Part shown: positions 40,802-50,061 of the stretch, piece by piece
Numbering within the stretch: position 1 is the first letter of the stretch
How the letters are laid out: every line of letters starts with the position of its first letter
Source: Segatella oris
GTDB lineage: Bacteria; Bacteroidota; Bacteroidia; Bacteroidales; Bacteroidaceae
Length of the DNA: 64,000 bases
Assembly (NCBI RefSeq): GCF_900637655.1
Contig: NZ_LR134384.1
Coordinates: 1,426,001-1,490,000 of the forward strand
Direction of reading: 5' to 3'
Made by a program: the position numbers and the translations under genes
Notes under the pieces: model-generated
What the model was told of the DNA's origin: nothing
What the model saw: only the letters and a program-made list of their open reading frames with translations
Databases searched by the model: none

Positions 40802-42018
40802 ACTATGGCAGTTCCCTTTACGGCGCGTTGGCGTACAATGGAGAGAAGGTAAATGAGGGCGTTGCCAAGATTCTGGAGACCAACAAAGTGTTCTCTCCGG
40901 CTGATGGGACACACGATATATCCGCCTGTATGCAGGACTTTATGGCATATATGCCGAGTCATGTCCTCACTAAGAAACCGGTTATACATATCTCCTTGAA
41001 TCCGCATCCCGATGACAGACTTACCGATGAGCAGTTCTCAGCCATCGCACGGGAGTATATCGAAAAGATGGGCTACGCTAATCAACCCTTTATCGTTTAT
41101 AAGCATGAAGACATAGACAGGCATCACCTGCATATTGTCACCTTAGCCGTCGATGAGCGGGGAAAGAAGATTAACGATGGCAATAATTTCTATACCAGCA
41201 CCCGTATTCTCAAAGAACTGGAACAGAAGTACGGTTTGATCCCTGCGCAAATGCGGAAGGAAAAAGAAGTGTTTCGCCTGCAAAAAGTCTGCTACGGCGA
41301 CGGAGAGAATCTTAAAAAGCAACTGGTTTCGGTCATCAGACCGGCAGCGAAATTCTACCATTGTCCGAGTTTTAAGGAATACCGTGCTTTGCTCTCCACC
41401 TACAATATATGTGTGGAGGAGGTTAAGGGAGAGATACGCGGAAAAACCTATATGGGACTTCTCTACTTTGCCACGGATGACAAGGGGAATAAAGTCGGAA
41501 AAGTATTTAAATCCTCTCTCTTTGGGAAGTCTGTCGGATATGAAGCTCTGCAAAATAGATTCAAGGCGTCAAAGGAGAAACTGAAGGAAAAGCATCTTGC
41601 TCCTAAGACCAAAGCAATCGTAGCCGGAGCATTGAGGCGTTCTGCCACAAGAGAGGATTTCAGGGGGAACCTGCATCACAGGGGTATTGATGTCCTCTTT
41701 CGTGAGAACGACGAAGGGCGGCTCTATGGCATCACCTTCATAGACCACAATAACGGCTGTGTAGCCAATGGCTCGCGATTGGGAAAGGAACTTTCGGCAA
41801 ATGCCATTGCCGAATGGTTCGACCGCCCGCATCCCGAACTGTCTGCTCCTATACAGCAGAGTGAGAAAGGCAGTATTCCCCAAATTCTGACTTCGGACGA
41901 AGATTCCGTCTTGGGCGGTCTCCTCGATTTGCCTTTGGAAGCCCACGGAATGGATTGGGAGGAAGAGCAGTTTCGCAGACGAATGCAGCGCAAGAAAAGA
42001 AAACAACGTAAACTCTAA
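40786..42018 (+). CDS. mobB: Relaxase MobB
   Basis: 410 residues. The N-terminal relaxase/mobilisation-nuclease domain has the metal-binding histidine motif HEDIDRHHLHIV (H107, H113/H114, H116) preceded by the helix AREYIEKMGY and by KPVIHISLNPHPDD. It would nick oriT and stay attached to the transferred strand. The C-terminal half is charged and probably mediates interaction with the coupling protein. It overlaps mobA by 16 bp and precedes mobC by 13 bp. Confidence 0.92.
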   Translation: MVAKINYGSSLYGALAYNGEKVNEGVAKILETNKVFSPADGTHDISACMQDFMAYMPSHVLTKKPVIHISLNPHPDDRLTDEQFSAIAREYIEKMGYANQPFIVYKHEDIDRHHLHIVTLAVDERGKKINDGNNFYTSTRILKELEQKYGLIPAQMRKEKEVFRLQKVCYGDGENLKKQLVSVIRPAAKFYHCPSFKEYRALLSTYNICVEEVKGEIRGKTYMGLLYFATDDKGNKVGKVFKSSLFGKSVGYEALQNRFKASKEKLKEKHLAPKTKAIVAGALRRSATREDFRGNLHHRGIDVLFRENDEGRLYGITFIDHNNGCVANGSRLGKELSANAIAEWFDRPHPELSAPIQQSEKGSIPQILTSDEDSVLGGLLDLPLEAHGMDWEEEQFRRRMQRKKRKQRKL

Positions 42019-42031
42019 AAACAGAAAGATT

Positions 42032-44044
42032 ATGTCACAACAAGAAGACGATTTGAGAGCACTGGCGAAAATCATGGATTTTCTGCGTGCCGTAAGTATC
42101 ATACTGGTGGTTGTCCATCTCTATTGGTATTGCTATGAAGCGATACGGCTATGGGGCGTGAATATCGGAGTGGTAGATAGGATACTGATGAATTTCCATC
42201 GCACGGCGGGACTATTTGGAAATATGCTTTACACCAAGCTCTTTGCGCTGGTACTGATGGGGCTTTCCTGTTTGGGTACAAAGGGCGTGAAAGAGGAGCA
42301 TATCACTTGGTCGAAGATAGGGGCATTCATGGGTGCCGGCTTTGTCTTTTTCTTCCTCAATTGGTGGATACTTGCCTTGCCACTGCCCATAGAGGCGAAT
42401 ACGGCTCTCTATACTTTTACGATAACCGTAGGCTATGTTTGTCTGCTGATGGCGGGACTCTATATGAGCCGACTCTTGAAGAACAACCTGATGGAGGATG
42501 TCTTCAATCAGGAGAATGAATCCTTTATGCAGGAGACAAGACTTTTGGAAAACGAGTACTCGGTCAATCTGCCGACCCGATTCTATTACCACAAGAAATG
42601 GAACAGGGGCTGGATAAACGTGGTGAATCCTTTTCGTGCGGTCTCCGTCTTGGGAACGCCGGGCAGCGGTAAGTCCTATGCTATCATCAACAATTTCATC
42701 AAGCAGCAAGTCGAGAAAGGTTTTGCCATCTACTGCTACGACTTCAAGTATCCCGACCTCTCCACGATTGTTTACAACCATCTGCTGCATCACTCGGAGG
42801 GTTATAAGGTCAAACCGAAGTTTTACGTGATCAACTTCGACGACCCTCGTCGGTCGCACCGCTGCAATCCGATACACCCCGATTTCATGAGCGACATTTC
42901 GGATGCTTACGAATCGGCTTATACGATTATGCTCAACCTCAATAAGACGTGGGTGCAGAAGCAAGGGGATTTCTTCGTGGAGTCGCCCATCGTACTCTTC
43001 GCCGCCATCATTTGGTATCTCCGTATTTTCGAGGGAGGGAAATACTGCACCTTTCCGCATGCCATAGAGTTTCTCTGCCGCAAGTACGAGGATATTTTTC
43101 CGATACTCACCTCATATCCCGAATTGGAGAATTACCTTTCTCCTTTTATGGACGCTTGGCTCGGAGGGGCGGCTGACCAGTTGCAAGGGCAGATAGCCTC
43201 CGCCAAGATACCCTTGTCAAGGATGATAAGTCCGCAGCTCTATTGGATTATGACAGGAGATGATTTCACACTCGACATCAATAATCCCAAGGAGCCTAAA
43301 ATCCTATGCGTAGGAAACAATCCTGACAGACAGAATATCTACGGAGCGGCATTGGGATTGTATAATTCGCGTATCGTCAAGCTCATCAATAAGAAAGGGA
43401 TGCTGAAAAGTTCCGTGCTCATCGACGAGCTACCCACCATCTATTTCAAGGGGTTGGACAACTTGATTGCCACCGCACGAAGCAACAAGGTGGCGGTATG
43501 CTTGGGCTTTCAGGACTTTTCGCAACTGAAGCGCGATTATGGAGACAAGGAAGCTGCTGTAGTGATGAATACTGTCGGAAACATTTTCTCCGGACAGGTG
43601 GTCGGCGAAACGGCAAAGACTTTATCGGAAAGGTTTGGCAAGGTGCTTCAAAAACGGCAGAGCATGAGCATCACCCGTAGCGACAAGACCACCTCCATAT
43701 CCACGCAGATGGACAGCCTTATTCCGCAGAGCAAGATTTCCACGCTCACGCAGGGTATGTTCGTGGGAGCAGTCGCCGACAACTTCTCCGAACGTATCGA
43801 GCAGAAGATATTCCACTGTGAGATTGTGGTGGACAATGTAAAGGTGGCAAAGGAAACAGCCGCTTACCGACCGATACCCATTCTGACGGACTTCACGGAT
43901 GAAAACGGAGAGGATATGATGGAACAGGAAATCAAGGCGAATTATGAACGAGTAAAGACGGAGGTGCGGGAAATCGTGGAACGGGAGTTGCAGCGAATCT
44001 CCGACGATCCGGAACTCTCCAAACTACTCAATACCAAGAAATAA
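42032..44044 (+). CDS. mobC: Type IV coupling protein MobC (VirD4/TraG-like)
   Basis: 670 residues. Four membrane helices fill the first 150 residues (VSIILVVVHLYWYCYEA, LYTKLFALVLMGLSCLG, IGAFMGAGFVFFFLNWWILAL, FTITVGYVCLLMAGLYMS). The VirD4-type ATPase domain follows with Walker A GTPGSGKS (208-215) and Walker B SSVLIDELPTIYFKGL. It brings the relaxase-DNA complex to the secretion channel. It is the last gene of the mobABC operon and is well conserved in CTnDOT-type elements. Confidence 0.94.
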   Translation: MSQQEDDLRALAKIMDFLRAVSIILVVVHLYWYCYEAIRLWGVNIGVVDRILMNFHRTAGLFGNMLYTKLFALVLMGLSCLGTKGVKEEHITWSKIGAFMGAGFVFFFLNWWILALPLPIEANTALYTFTITVGYVCLLMAGLYMSRLLKNNLMEDVFNQENESFMQETRLLENEYSVNLPTRFYYHKKWNRGWINVVNPFRAVSVLGTPGSGKSYAIINNFIKQQVEKGFAIYCYDFKYPDLSTIVYNHLLHHSEGYKVKPKFYVINFDDPRRSHRCNPIHPDFMSDISDAYESAYTIMLNLNKTWVQKQGDFFVESPIVLFAAIIWYLRIFEGGKYCTFPHAIEFLCRKYEDIFPILTSYPELENYLSPFMDAWLGGAADQLQGQIASAKIPLSRMISPQLYWIMTGDDFTLDINNPKEPKILCVGNNPDRQNIYGAALGLYNSRIVKLINKKGMLKSSVLIDELPTIYFKGLDNLIATARSNKVAVCLGFQDFSQLKRDYGDKEAAVVMNTVGNIFSGQVVGETAKTLSERFGKVLQKRQSMSITRSDKTTSISTQMDSLIPQSKISTLTQGMFVGAVADNFSERIEQKIFHCEIVVDNVKVAKETAAYRPIPILTDFTDENGEDMMEQEIKANYERVKTEVREIVERELQRISDDPELSKLLNTKK

Positions 44045-44056
44045 CGGTTGTTTTTC

Positions 44057-44087
44057 TTGGCTCTAAGGCAGAATTTTTGTATTTTTG
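44057..44087 (+). promoter_or_regulatory. Promoter after mobC
   Basis: -33 TTGG (44057-44060), 19-bp spacer, -7 TATTTTTG (44080-44087). It lies 21 bp upstream of the ATG at 44109 and overlaps the alternative TTG at 44085, which argues for the ATG. Confidence 0.55.
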
Positions 44088-44108
44088 AAAACGCTAAATG
44101 ATTACACT

Positions 44109-44552
44109 ATGAACTGTTTTAATCATACCCAAGAACCGGCGGTAGCCCAATGTTCCGATTGTGGAAAAGGGCTGTGTCCCGAATGTGCGGAAAGGTATCA
44201 GCCGATACTCTGTACACCTTGTTTTCAGAAGAGAAAACGTAGTGAGATTTGGCGTAGCATCTTCAGCCTGTTGTTTCTCATCGCCTTGTTTGTCATGGGG
44301 TTCAGGTGGAACTTTTTGGCAACCAAAGGTTTTGAAGATATGAGAGGTATGTCCGGATATGTGCTGATGGCGATATGGTCAGGCTATCTCTTCGCTGAGA
44401 AGTTCATTCCCTATAAAATGATTGCAGGAACAAACTGGCAGTGGGTATTTTACTATATCTTCAAACTCCTCCTCTTTGTCATCATAGGAGTCTTCACCGC
44501 TCCTTTCACCTGCCTGTGGGCTGTCTATAGAGTTATCAGGGCTTTTCGATAG
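44109..44552 (+). CDS. Zinc-binding small membrane protein
   Basis: 147 residues from the ATG at 44109 (MNCFNHTQEPAVAQCSDCGKGLCPECAERYQPILCTPCFQKRK). The N-terminal 43 residues hold Cys/His pairs spaced like a B-box zinc finger (CFNH, CSDC, CPEC, CTPC). Three membrane segments follow (SIFSLLFLIALFVMGFRW, MSGYVLMAIWSGYLFAEKF, YYIFKLLLFVIIGVFTAPFTCLWAV). Proteins of this layout are widespread in Bacteroidota but not characterised. It is 29 bp upstream of the PDDEXK nuclease gene. Confidence 0.75.
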   Translation: MNCFNHTQEPAVAQCSDCGKGLCPECAERYQPILCTPCFQKRKRSEIWRSIFSLLFLIALFVMGFRWNFLATKGFEDMRGMSGYVLMAIWSGYLFAEKFIPYKMIAGTNWQWVFYYIFKLLLFVIIGVFTAPFTCLWAVYRVIRAFR

Positions 44553-44581
44553 AACTTGTGGAAACCTTATAAGAAAAGAAT

Positions 44582-45619
44582 ATGAGTATGCATAATATAT
44601 CGCTCACTTCGACAGAATACCAAAGTTTCAGAGACGAGATAACCAAGCGCATTCGCTCCGCACAATACGAGGCGTTGAAAGCCGTCAATAAGGAGATGAT
44701 AGCCCTTTACTGGGAAATTGGCATGCGTATTACAGTACAGCAGACAGCACTCGGCTGGGGAAAATCTGTTGTGGAAAACCTTTCCCAAGATATTCAAAAG
44801 GAGTTTCCGGGCATACAAGGATTCAGTGCGAGAAATATGTGGGATATGGCACGATTCTACTCTGAATATCAATCAAATGAAATTCTGCAACCATTGGTCG
44901 CAGAAATCAGTTGGACAAAACATATCGTCATTCTGACCAAGTGTAAGGAGACACAACAGAGACAGTTCTACATCTTGGCAACCAAGAAATACGGATGGAC
45001 GAAAGACGTGCTGATACACAAAATAGAATTGAAGACGTATGAGAACTTCCTGCTCGGACAAAGCAATTTTGATACCACGCTACCCGAAAACATTCGTAAT
45101 CAAGCCGCCCTTGCCGTAAAAGACGAGTACACTTTGGATTTTATCGGATTGGGCGAGGGGCATTCTGAATATGAGCTGGAACAGGCTATCATCAAGAATA
45201 TCCGCTCTTTTCTGATGGAGTTCGGAACGGACTTTTCGTTCATGGGAAATCAGTACCGACTGGAAGTGGATGGCAGGGAGTATTTTATTGACCTGTTGCT
45301 ATATAACCGTCGCTTGCAGGCAATGATAGCCGTGGAGCTGAAAATCGGTGAGTTTAAGCCTGAGTACAAAGGGAAGATGGAGTTTTATCTCAATGTCCTG
45401 AATGAGACGGTTAAGTTGCCGCATGAAAACCCTGCCATCGGCATCATCATTTGCAAATCCAAAAGCAGGACGATTGTGGAATATGCCCTCAAGACTTCGG
45501 CAATGCCCATCGGTGTGGCGACATACAGCCTTTCACCCGAACTGCCCGAAGCCTATAAGGAACTGCTTCCGGCATCCGAGGATATAGCCAAGAAATTGGA
45601 ACTGCTTATCAAAGAATAA
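44582..45619 (+). CDS. YhcG-type PDDEXK nuclease (DUF1016)
   Basis: 345 residues. The N-terminal DUF1016 domain (about 15-165) includes YWEIGMRITVQQTALGWGKSVVENLSQDIQKEFP and GFSARNMWDMARFY. The C-terminal PD-(D/E)xK domain has EVDGREYFIDLLLYNRRLQAMIAVELKIGEF, with Asp237, Glu252 and Lys254 as likely catalytic residues. Relatives are common on mobile elements and beside restriction systems and are thought to act on DNA during repair, recombination or defence. It may be a moron gene of this element. It is followed by the terminator at 45627. Confidence 0.88.
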   Translation: MSMHNISLTSTEYQSFRDEITKRIRSAQYEALKAVNKEMIALYWEIGMRITVQQTALGWGKSVVENLSQDIQKEFPGIQGFSARNMWDMARFYSEYQSNEILQPLVAEISWTKHIVILTKCKETQQRQFYILATKKYGWTKDVLIHKIELKTYENFLLGQSNFDTTLPENIRNQAALAVKDEYTLDFIGLGEGHSEYELEQAIIKNIRSFLMEFGTDFSFMGNQYRLEVDGREYFIDLLLYNRRLQAMIAVELKIGEFKPEYKGKMEFYLNVLNETVKLPHENPAIGIIICKSKSRTIVEYALKTSAMPIGVATYSLSPELPEAYKELLPASEDIAKKLELLIKE

Positions 45620-45626
45620 GACAGAA

Positions 45627-45653
45627 GGAGATACTCCGAATCAGAGTATCTCC
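45627..45653. terminator. Bidirectional terminator
   Basis: GGAGATACTC and GAGTATCTCC form a perfect 10-bp stem with a 7-nt loop, followed by CTTTT. It lies between the convergent nuclease gene and the rteC remnant. Confidence 0.75.
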
Positions 45654-45661
45654 CTTTTGAT

Positions 45662-46036
45662 TTACCGCTTCTTGAACTTTCCGCCTTTCAGGTCGCTCTC
45701 CACCATACGCTTGTTCAGCTCCTCTCGGAGTTCATCAAGAAAATAGGTGCGGCTGTCATCCTTGCGGCGTTTCATGTTCATATAGACGTTGTAGCAGTTC
45801 TTGATTTCTATACCAAAGATTTCGGAAAAGGCATCTGCCAATTCTTCTATACCGATTTCACCATCGTTGATACAGGCACAGGTATCGAGTGCGTAGAGTA
45901 GTTCCACCAAGTCGGTTGCTTTACCTGTCCAACGGAATTTCTTAGCAGATTTGATAGGCAAAGAAGGAAGAAGCCCCTGCATCCTCATCTTCAGCAATTC
46001 CAGCTCCGTATCAATAACAAAGAGCAACTCTGCCAC
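45662..46036 (-). pseudogene. C-terminal fragment of an RteC-like regulator
   Basis: 124 residues reading MAELLFVIDTELELLKMRMQG... with a core KKFRWTGKATDLVELLYALDTCACINDGEIGIEELADAFSEIFG. That core corresponds to the C-terminal half of RteC, the regulator of CTnDOT excision and transfer (about 217 residues in full). The only start is a GTG inside the expected protein, and the frame is closed by a TGA just upstream at about 46073. The missing N-terminal half should continue into 46.1-46.4 kb, but that DNA is AT-rich and encodes something else. It is probably cut by arrival of the cargo island. Confidence 0.65.
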
Positions 46037-46298
46037 ATTTTTCCCCCAGATTGTCTTGATATGGGGATTTCATCTGTATTTGGTTTAACTGAAACCTTGT
46101 ATATTGTAACGTCCTAAACAAATCCATCGAATCTGTTGCTGTCTTACAAAGTCTTACAATATCTTCGATACAATTATCAAGAATATTCCTAAGACTCGCA
46201 TTTATAATATCTCTTGAAAAGAGAGCTTTGAAAGAACGTAATTTTATAAGTCTTTGCATATTAAATAAGTTACTTTGTAGATGTAATACATCAGGCAT
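46011..46298 (-). CDS. Short frame at the cargo-island junction
   Basis: 95 residues from the ATG at 46298 (a TTG at 46343 would overlap the end of the DUF4374 gene). The first 75 residues are helical (LQSNLFNMQRLIKLRSFKALFSRDIINASLRNILDNCIEDIVRLC). The last 20 read through the rteC remnant in another frame, so the stop is probably not the original one. No family is recognised. It may be the truncated last gene of the cargo operon. Confidence 0.4.
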   Translation of the reverse strand: MPDVLHLQSNLFNMQRLIKLRSFKALFSRDIINASLRNILDNCIEDIVRLCKTATDSMDLFRTLQYTRFQLNQIQMKSPYQDNLGEKCGRVALCY

Positions 46299-46339
46299 AC
46301 ACTCTTTCCATTTGTATATGCCTAATATTTCTGATAAAA

Positions 46340-47569
46340 TCAATCAAGACTAATGATCTTATATGGTCCAGCAGGAGTTTCTATTGATGGCACTTCATGT
46401 CCTCTTCCTGTCATTGTATCATACTTATAAAATCCAATTCCATTCTTTGTATGCTCTCCAAAATAGATGTTTTTCCCTACTTTGATGATTGCATTAGCAG
46501 CCCAACTCGAAGATGCTGGCATAGGCAAAATTTTTCCTGTTTTATTCTTTATGTCAATCTCGTAAGGAACAAAACATTTATTTTCAACACTTGCCGGATT
46601 TTGAGGGTCAGAAACTAGACTTGGTTTATGAAGGAAAAGGTATATCTTATCATTGCCACCGTAAATCATATACATACCATAGGAACCGACTTCAGCCCCA
46701 TCGGTTTTTTGAAGGCTCATATAAAAATCTTTATCAAAGTCAGTTTCTCCTTTCTTTATGCGTAATAAGCCATCATTATATCCCATATTGGGCATCATAA
46801 GACACATTATTGCAGCAGCAGGACCGGTATAAAAATATAGATTACCATTGTTGTCTAAAATAGGACAAGTATGTCCAATCATACCTAAACCAGTTGCTCT
46901 TTTATCTTTTATCACTTTCTCGACTTTGTCAGAAGCAATATCTATAACAGCTATCTGTGCCGATGTTCGTACCAACTCTTTCATTGCCTTAGTCTGATTT
47001 AGAGGCAAGAATAATTTTCCATCTCGCACAATTCCGTTTCCTGCATCAGGATCGTTATCCTCCTCAGCATACGGCGAAAGATCTATTTCTCTTATTATTT
47101 TCATTGTTGATGGATTTATAACGATAAGTTGCCCTCGGCTCGCACAAGTAACGGCATATGCTTTCGTCTCACTTGCAAAAATAAGCTCTACTACGTTAGG
47201 TGATCCTGGGAAAGAGAGACTAGCCACAGGGACAGAAGAGATTCTTCCTTTGTCATCTATGGAATACTTGTACAAGGTTTGTTCTCCTCCTTGTCCGAAA
47301 AGAGAACCAGATTGAATGTACACATGTTTTCCATACTTCTCCATAAAAAGATGACCAGATGGTACAGTAATAGATTCACTGAATGAAGTCTTTGTTCCTT
47401 TTTCAAATCCTTCAAACGTAGTGATAAAGAATCCATTATCTACATGAGAGGCATAAGCAAAATGATGAATATTCTCCTTGCCTTTAGGAATATCATCCTC
47501 CTTATTGCAGGATATTACAGACAATGTCAACGCTAATGCGGGCAAAACCCATAGAAATTTTTTAATCAT
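46340..47569 (-). CDS. DUF4374 lipoprotein
   Basis: 409 residues. A lipoprotein signal (MIKKFLWVLPALALTLSVISC, Cys21) is followed by a chain of beta-propeller-like repeats (QTLYKYSIDDKGRISSVP, QLIVINPSTMKIIREIDLSPYAEE, IAVIDIASDKVEKVIKDKR, YEIDIKNKTGKILPMPASSSWAAN). This matches DUF4374 proteins, which in Bacteroidota are encoded next to TonB-dependent receptors and are presumed cell-surface ligand-handling partners. It is the last clear gene of the cargo operon, 33 bp after the receptor gene. Confidence 0.85.
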   Translation of the reverse strand: MIKKFLWVLPALALTLSVISCNKEDDIPKGKENIHHFAYASHVDNGFFITTFEGFEKGTKTSFSESITVPSGHLFMEKYGKHVYIQSGSLFGQGGEQTLYKYSIDDKGRISSVPVASLSFPGSPNVVELIFASETKAYAVTCASRGQLIVINPSTMKIIREIDLSPYAEEDNDPDAGNGIVRDGKLFLPLNQTKAMKELVRTSAQIAVIDIASDKVEKVIKDKRATGLGMIGHTCPILDNNGNLYFYTGPAAAIMCLMMPNMGYNDGLLRIKKGETDFDKDFYMSLQKTDGAEVGSYGMYMIYGGNDKIYLFLHKPSLVSDPQNPASVENKCFVPYEIDIKNKTGKILPMPASSSWAANAIIKVGKNIYFGEHTKNGIGFYKYDTMTGRGHEVPSIETPAGPYKIISLD

Positions 47570-47602
47570 ATTGTTATAATTTTAATTGGTGAATAATATT
47601 TC

Positions 47603-49996
47603 TTAGATTGTATATCTCAATTTTAGATGGAACGTTCTTCCTGGTAGTGGATAACGAAATTCTGCCCAAGCACGCTTGTTAAATAAATTATGTATCTCAA
47701 AGTTCATATGAAACCTGTTATAAAAAGAGCATTTTGTTCCAATATAGAATATCCATTTGCGAGGAACTATCATCGTGTTTTGAACGCTTGCCTCCCAATT
47801 ATAGCTGAACCTTTCTGTAAATTCGAAGCCCGTAAATAATGAAAGATGGGAATTTTTCAGTATCACATTATGTTTATGGATATTGAATTCACTGTTAGCA
47901 TAAAAATATGGTAGATTTGGAATCCGATAATTATAATGGAAGTTCTTTCCTCCCCCGATAGCAGTTCTCTCTATGTCTCTAGCATCCAAATAGGTAACAT
48001 TTCCTTTAAAGGATAGCCAAGAAGTAAGTTCTGATGTAAGTTCTCCTTCAACTCCGATATTTCGTATCTTCCCGATATTCGCATGAACCATATTCATGTT
48101 ACTATACATCAACTTTATCATATCTCTGACATTCATATAGAAAGCATTCAAATCAACACGAAAAGTAGGATAACTTGTCCCCAATAGACAACTAACTCCT
48201 ATATTTACATTTAGACTTTTTTCTGATTTGAGCTTGGAAGAAGGATATATCAACATCCCATCTCCAAATAACTCCTTTACAGTTGGCATCCGGAAATTAG
48301 AGGCAATAGATGCTTTCAATGTAAAAAAAGGATTGAGATGCCAAGCTAAGGCTTCGTTCCAACCTATTGAATGGGCACTGGTCCTAACAATTTCAGGTTT
48401 CTTTTGGACGGAATTTATTTCATTAGATGGCATAACTTCTGATACATAATAGAAAAATTTTCCACCAAGTTCATTCGTCATTTTATTGTCAAATAAACTT
48501 GATTCATAGCTAATTCCAGAAGTGATAGAATACACCTTATTGGGATAACCACTTGTTGGATAATGAGCATATTTATCAGCTAATTTATCTTCGGGTATTT
48601 TATTGTTATATTTATACGTAGTATTCCAATTTATCGAATGATAATTATTTATTCTATAGTTTATATTCAGCATTTCTTGTAGTGAAAAAAGTTTATCGTG
48701 TGAATCGTTAGGTAAAGCTCCTATTTCCCCCTGCACAGATCCACTTTTGAATTTATTTCCAATAAAATCGTAACAGTAGTGAGACGTATCCACTTGATTT
48801 ACGAGCGAGAAGTGGACATTTGAGCTTAAACTGACAGAAAGGTGATTTTCAAGAAGAGATTTTGACAAATACTGCCTGATCTGAATTGTTTTGCTTTTAA
48901 TATGGGCATGTTGAATGTTGTTTTGTACATTCATCAATCCGCCTTGTATTTCATCATAAACATTATCTACACCTATATCCACCAAAGAATTATTAAACCA
49001 AGATTTGAGAAAAGAGATACTTCCATGTAGTTGCCAATATCTATATCTATCATGATCCCGATGAATTGTTCTTCCTTGTTCAAAAGGAGACACGAAGTCA
49101 TAATTATTCAAAGAAGAATTAAATGTCCCTCCTATCTCAAAATGAAACCTGTTGTTACTTAAGTTTTTATGAAGAATAAAGTTTGCAAGATGGGTATTAT
49201 ATGAAGAGATTTCATACATAGCTTCAAAATAGTCTCTCAGAGAAGATTTAAGTATGATATTTATAGCACCACCCAGCCCTTCTCCTCCTAATTTTGCAGG
49301 AACATTTCCTTTGTAAATCTCTACAAACTGAATGGCGTCAATAGGAATGGAAGCAAAGGAAAATTCTTCTGAACTGCCCATTGATATACCATTGATAAAA
49401 ACACCAATGCGTTTACCATCAAGACCTTGAATAATAATTCGAGATATACTTCCAAGACCTCCTTGTTGTGCAACTTTTACTCCAGACGCTCTATTCAGGA
49501 TTTCATTGAGTGTTGCAACTTGCCCTTGTAACATTTTAGAATCCAGTATTGTAACAGAAGATGGGACTTCTCTCATTTTTTGAGTTTTGCTTTTTGCTAT
49601 CACCCTTACTTCTGATAGTTCTTTATTCACTGGAAACAAGGACACGTTGATTTCAGTAGAAGTCTTTTGAGGTACTTCCACGTTGCGTTTTTCTGTTTGA
49701 TATCCGATGCAAGAAAAAATAATAACATATTCCCCTTTGGGTAGTTGTAATTGGTATTTTCCTTGATTATCCGTAACGCATCCTAAAGTATTTGATACAT
49801 AGACAGAAACCTCTGATAATCCTTGCCCTGTTTCTGCATCCTTAACAACTCCATAATATGTCGTAATATGCGAACTTTCTTGTGCAAAAATAGAGCAAGG
49901 TTGTATGAGAGGTAAAGTAACAATGCCAATGCTCCATCTTATTATGTTATTGTAAGGAATCAGAAACAGAACGTTCAATCTGACATTTCGTTTCAT
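47603..49996 (-). CDS. TonB-dependent receptor of the cargo operon
   Basis: 797 residues from the ATG at 49996 (MKRNVRLNVLFLIPYNN...), with an in-frame ATG at 50050 as alternative; the first gives a better signal peptide (cleavage after FAQ). A carboxypeptidase-like domain (GVVKDAETGQGLSEVSVYVSNTLG) precedes a TonB plug (MREVPSSVTILDSKMLQGQVATLNEILNRASGVKVAQQGGLGS, GGEGLGGAINIILKSS) and a 22-strand-type barrel ending LPGRTFHLKLRYTI. The plug is of the siderophore/vitamin type and no SusD gene is present. Gene context (PchR-type regulator, DUF4374) suggests uptake of a metal chelate, an inference. Confidence 0.88.
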   Translation of the reverse strand: MKRNVRLNVLFLIPYNNIIRWSIGIVTLPLIQPCSIFAQESSHITTYYGVVKDAETGQGLSEVSVYVSNTLGCVTDNQGKYQLQLPKGEYVIIFSCIGYQTEKRNVEVPQKTSTEINVSLFPVNKELSEVRVIAKSKTQKMREVPSSVTILDSKMLQGQVATLNEILNRASGVKVAQQGGLGSISRIIIQGLDGKRIGVFINGISMGSSEEFSFASIPIDAIQFVEIYKGNVPAKLGGEGLGGAINIILKSSLRDYFEAMYEISSYNTHLANFILHKNLSNNRFHFEIGGTFNSSLNNYDFVSPFEQGRTIHRDHDRYRYWQLHGSISFLKSWFNNSLVDIGVDNVYDEIQGGLMNVQNNIQHAHIKSKTIQIRQYLSKSLLENHLSVSLSSNVHFSLVNQVDTSHYCYDFIGNKFKSGSVQGEIGALPNDSHDKLFSLQEMLNINYRINNYHSINWNTTYKYNNKIPEDKLADKYAHYPTSGYPNKVYSITSGISYESSLFDNKMTNELGGKFFYYVSEVMPSNEINSVQKKPEIVRTSAHSIGWNEALAWHLNPFFTLKASIASNFRMPTVKELFGDGMLIYPSSKLKSEKSLNVNIGVSCLLGTSYPTFRVDLNAFYMNVRDMIKLMYSNMNMVHANIGKIRNIGVEGELTSELTSWLSFKGNVTYLDARDIERTAIGGGKNFHYNYRIPNLPYFYANSEFNIHKHNVILKNSHLSLFTGFEFTERFSYNWEASVQNTMIVPRKWIFYIGTKCSFYNRFHMNFEIHNLFNKRAWAEFRYPLPGRTFHLKLRYTI

Positions 49997-50061
49997 TAAG
50001 AGAAATACCTCTACAATAACTTTGTAGAATAGATATATAGACATGGCCATTTTTTAATTAC

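Noticed and set aside
44085..44108. TTG start for the zinc-binding membrane protein
   Set aside because: It overlaps the -7 box of the promoter; the ATG at 44109 begins right at the conserved Cys/His domain.
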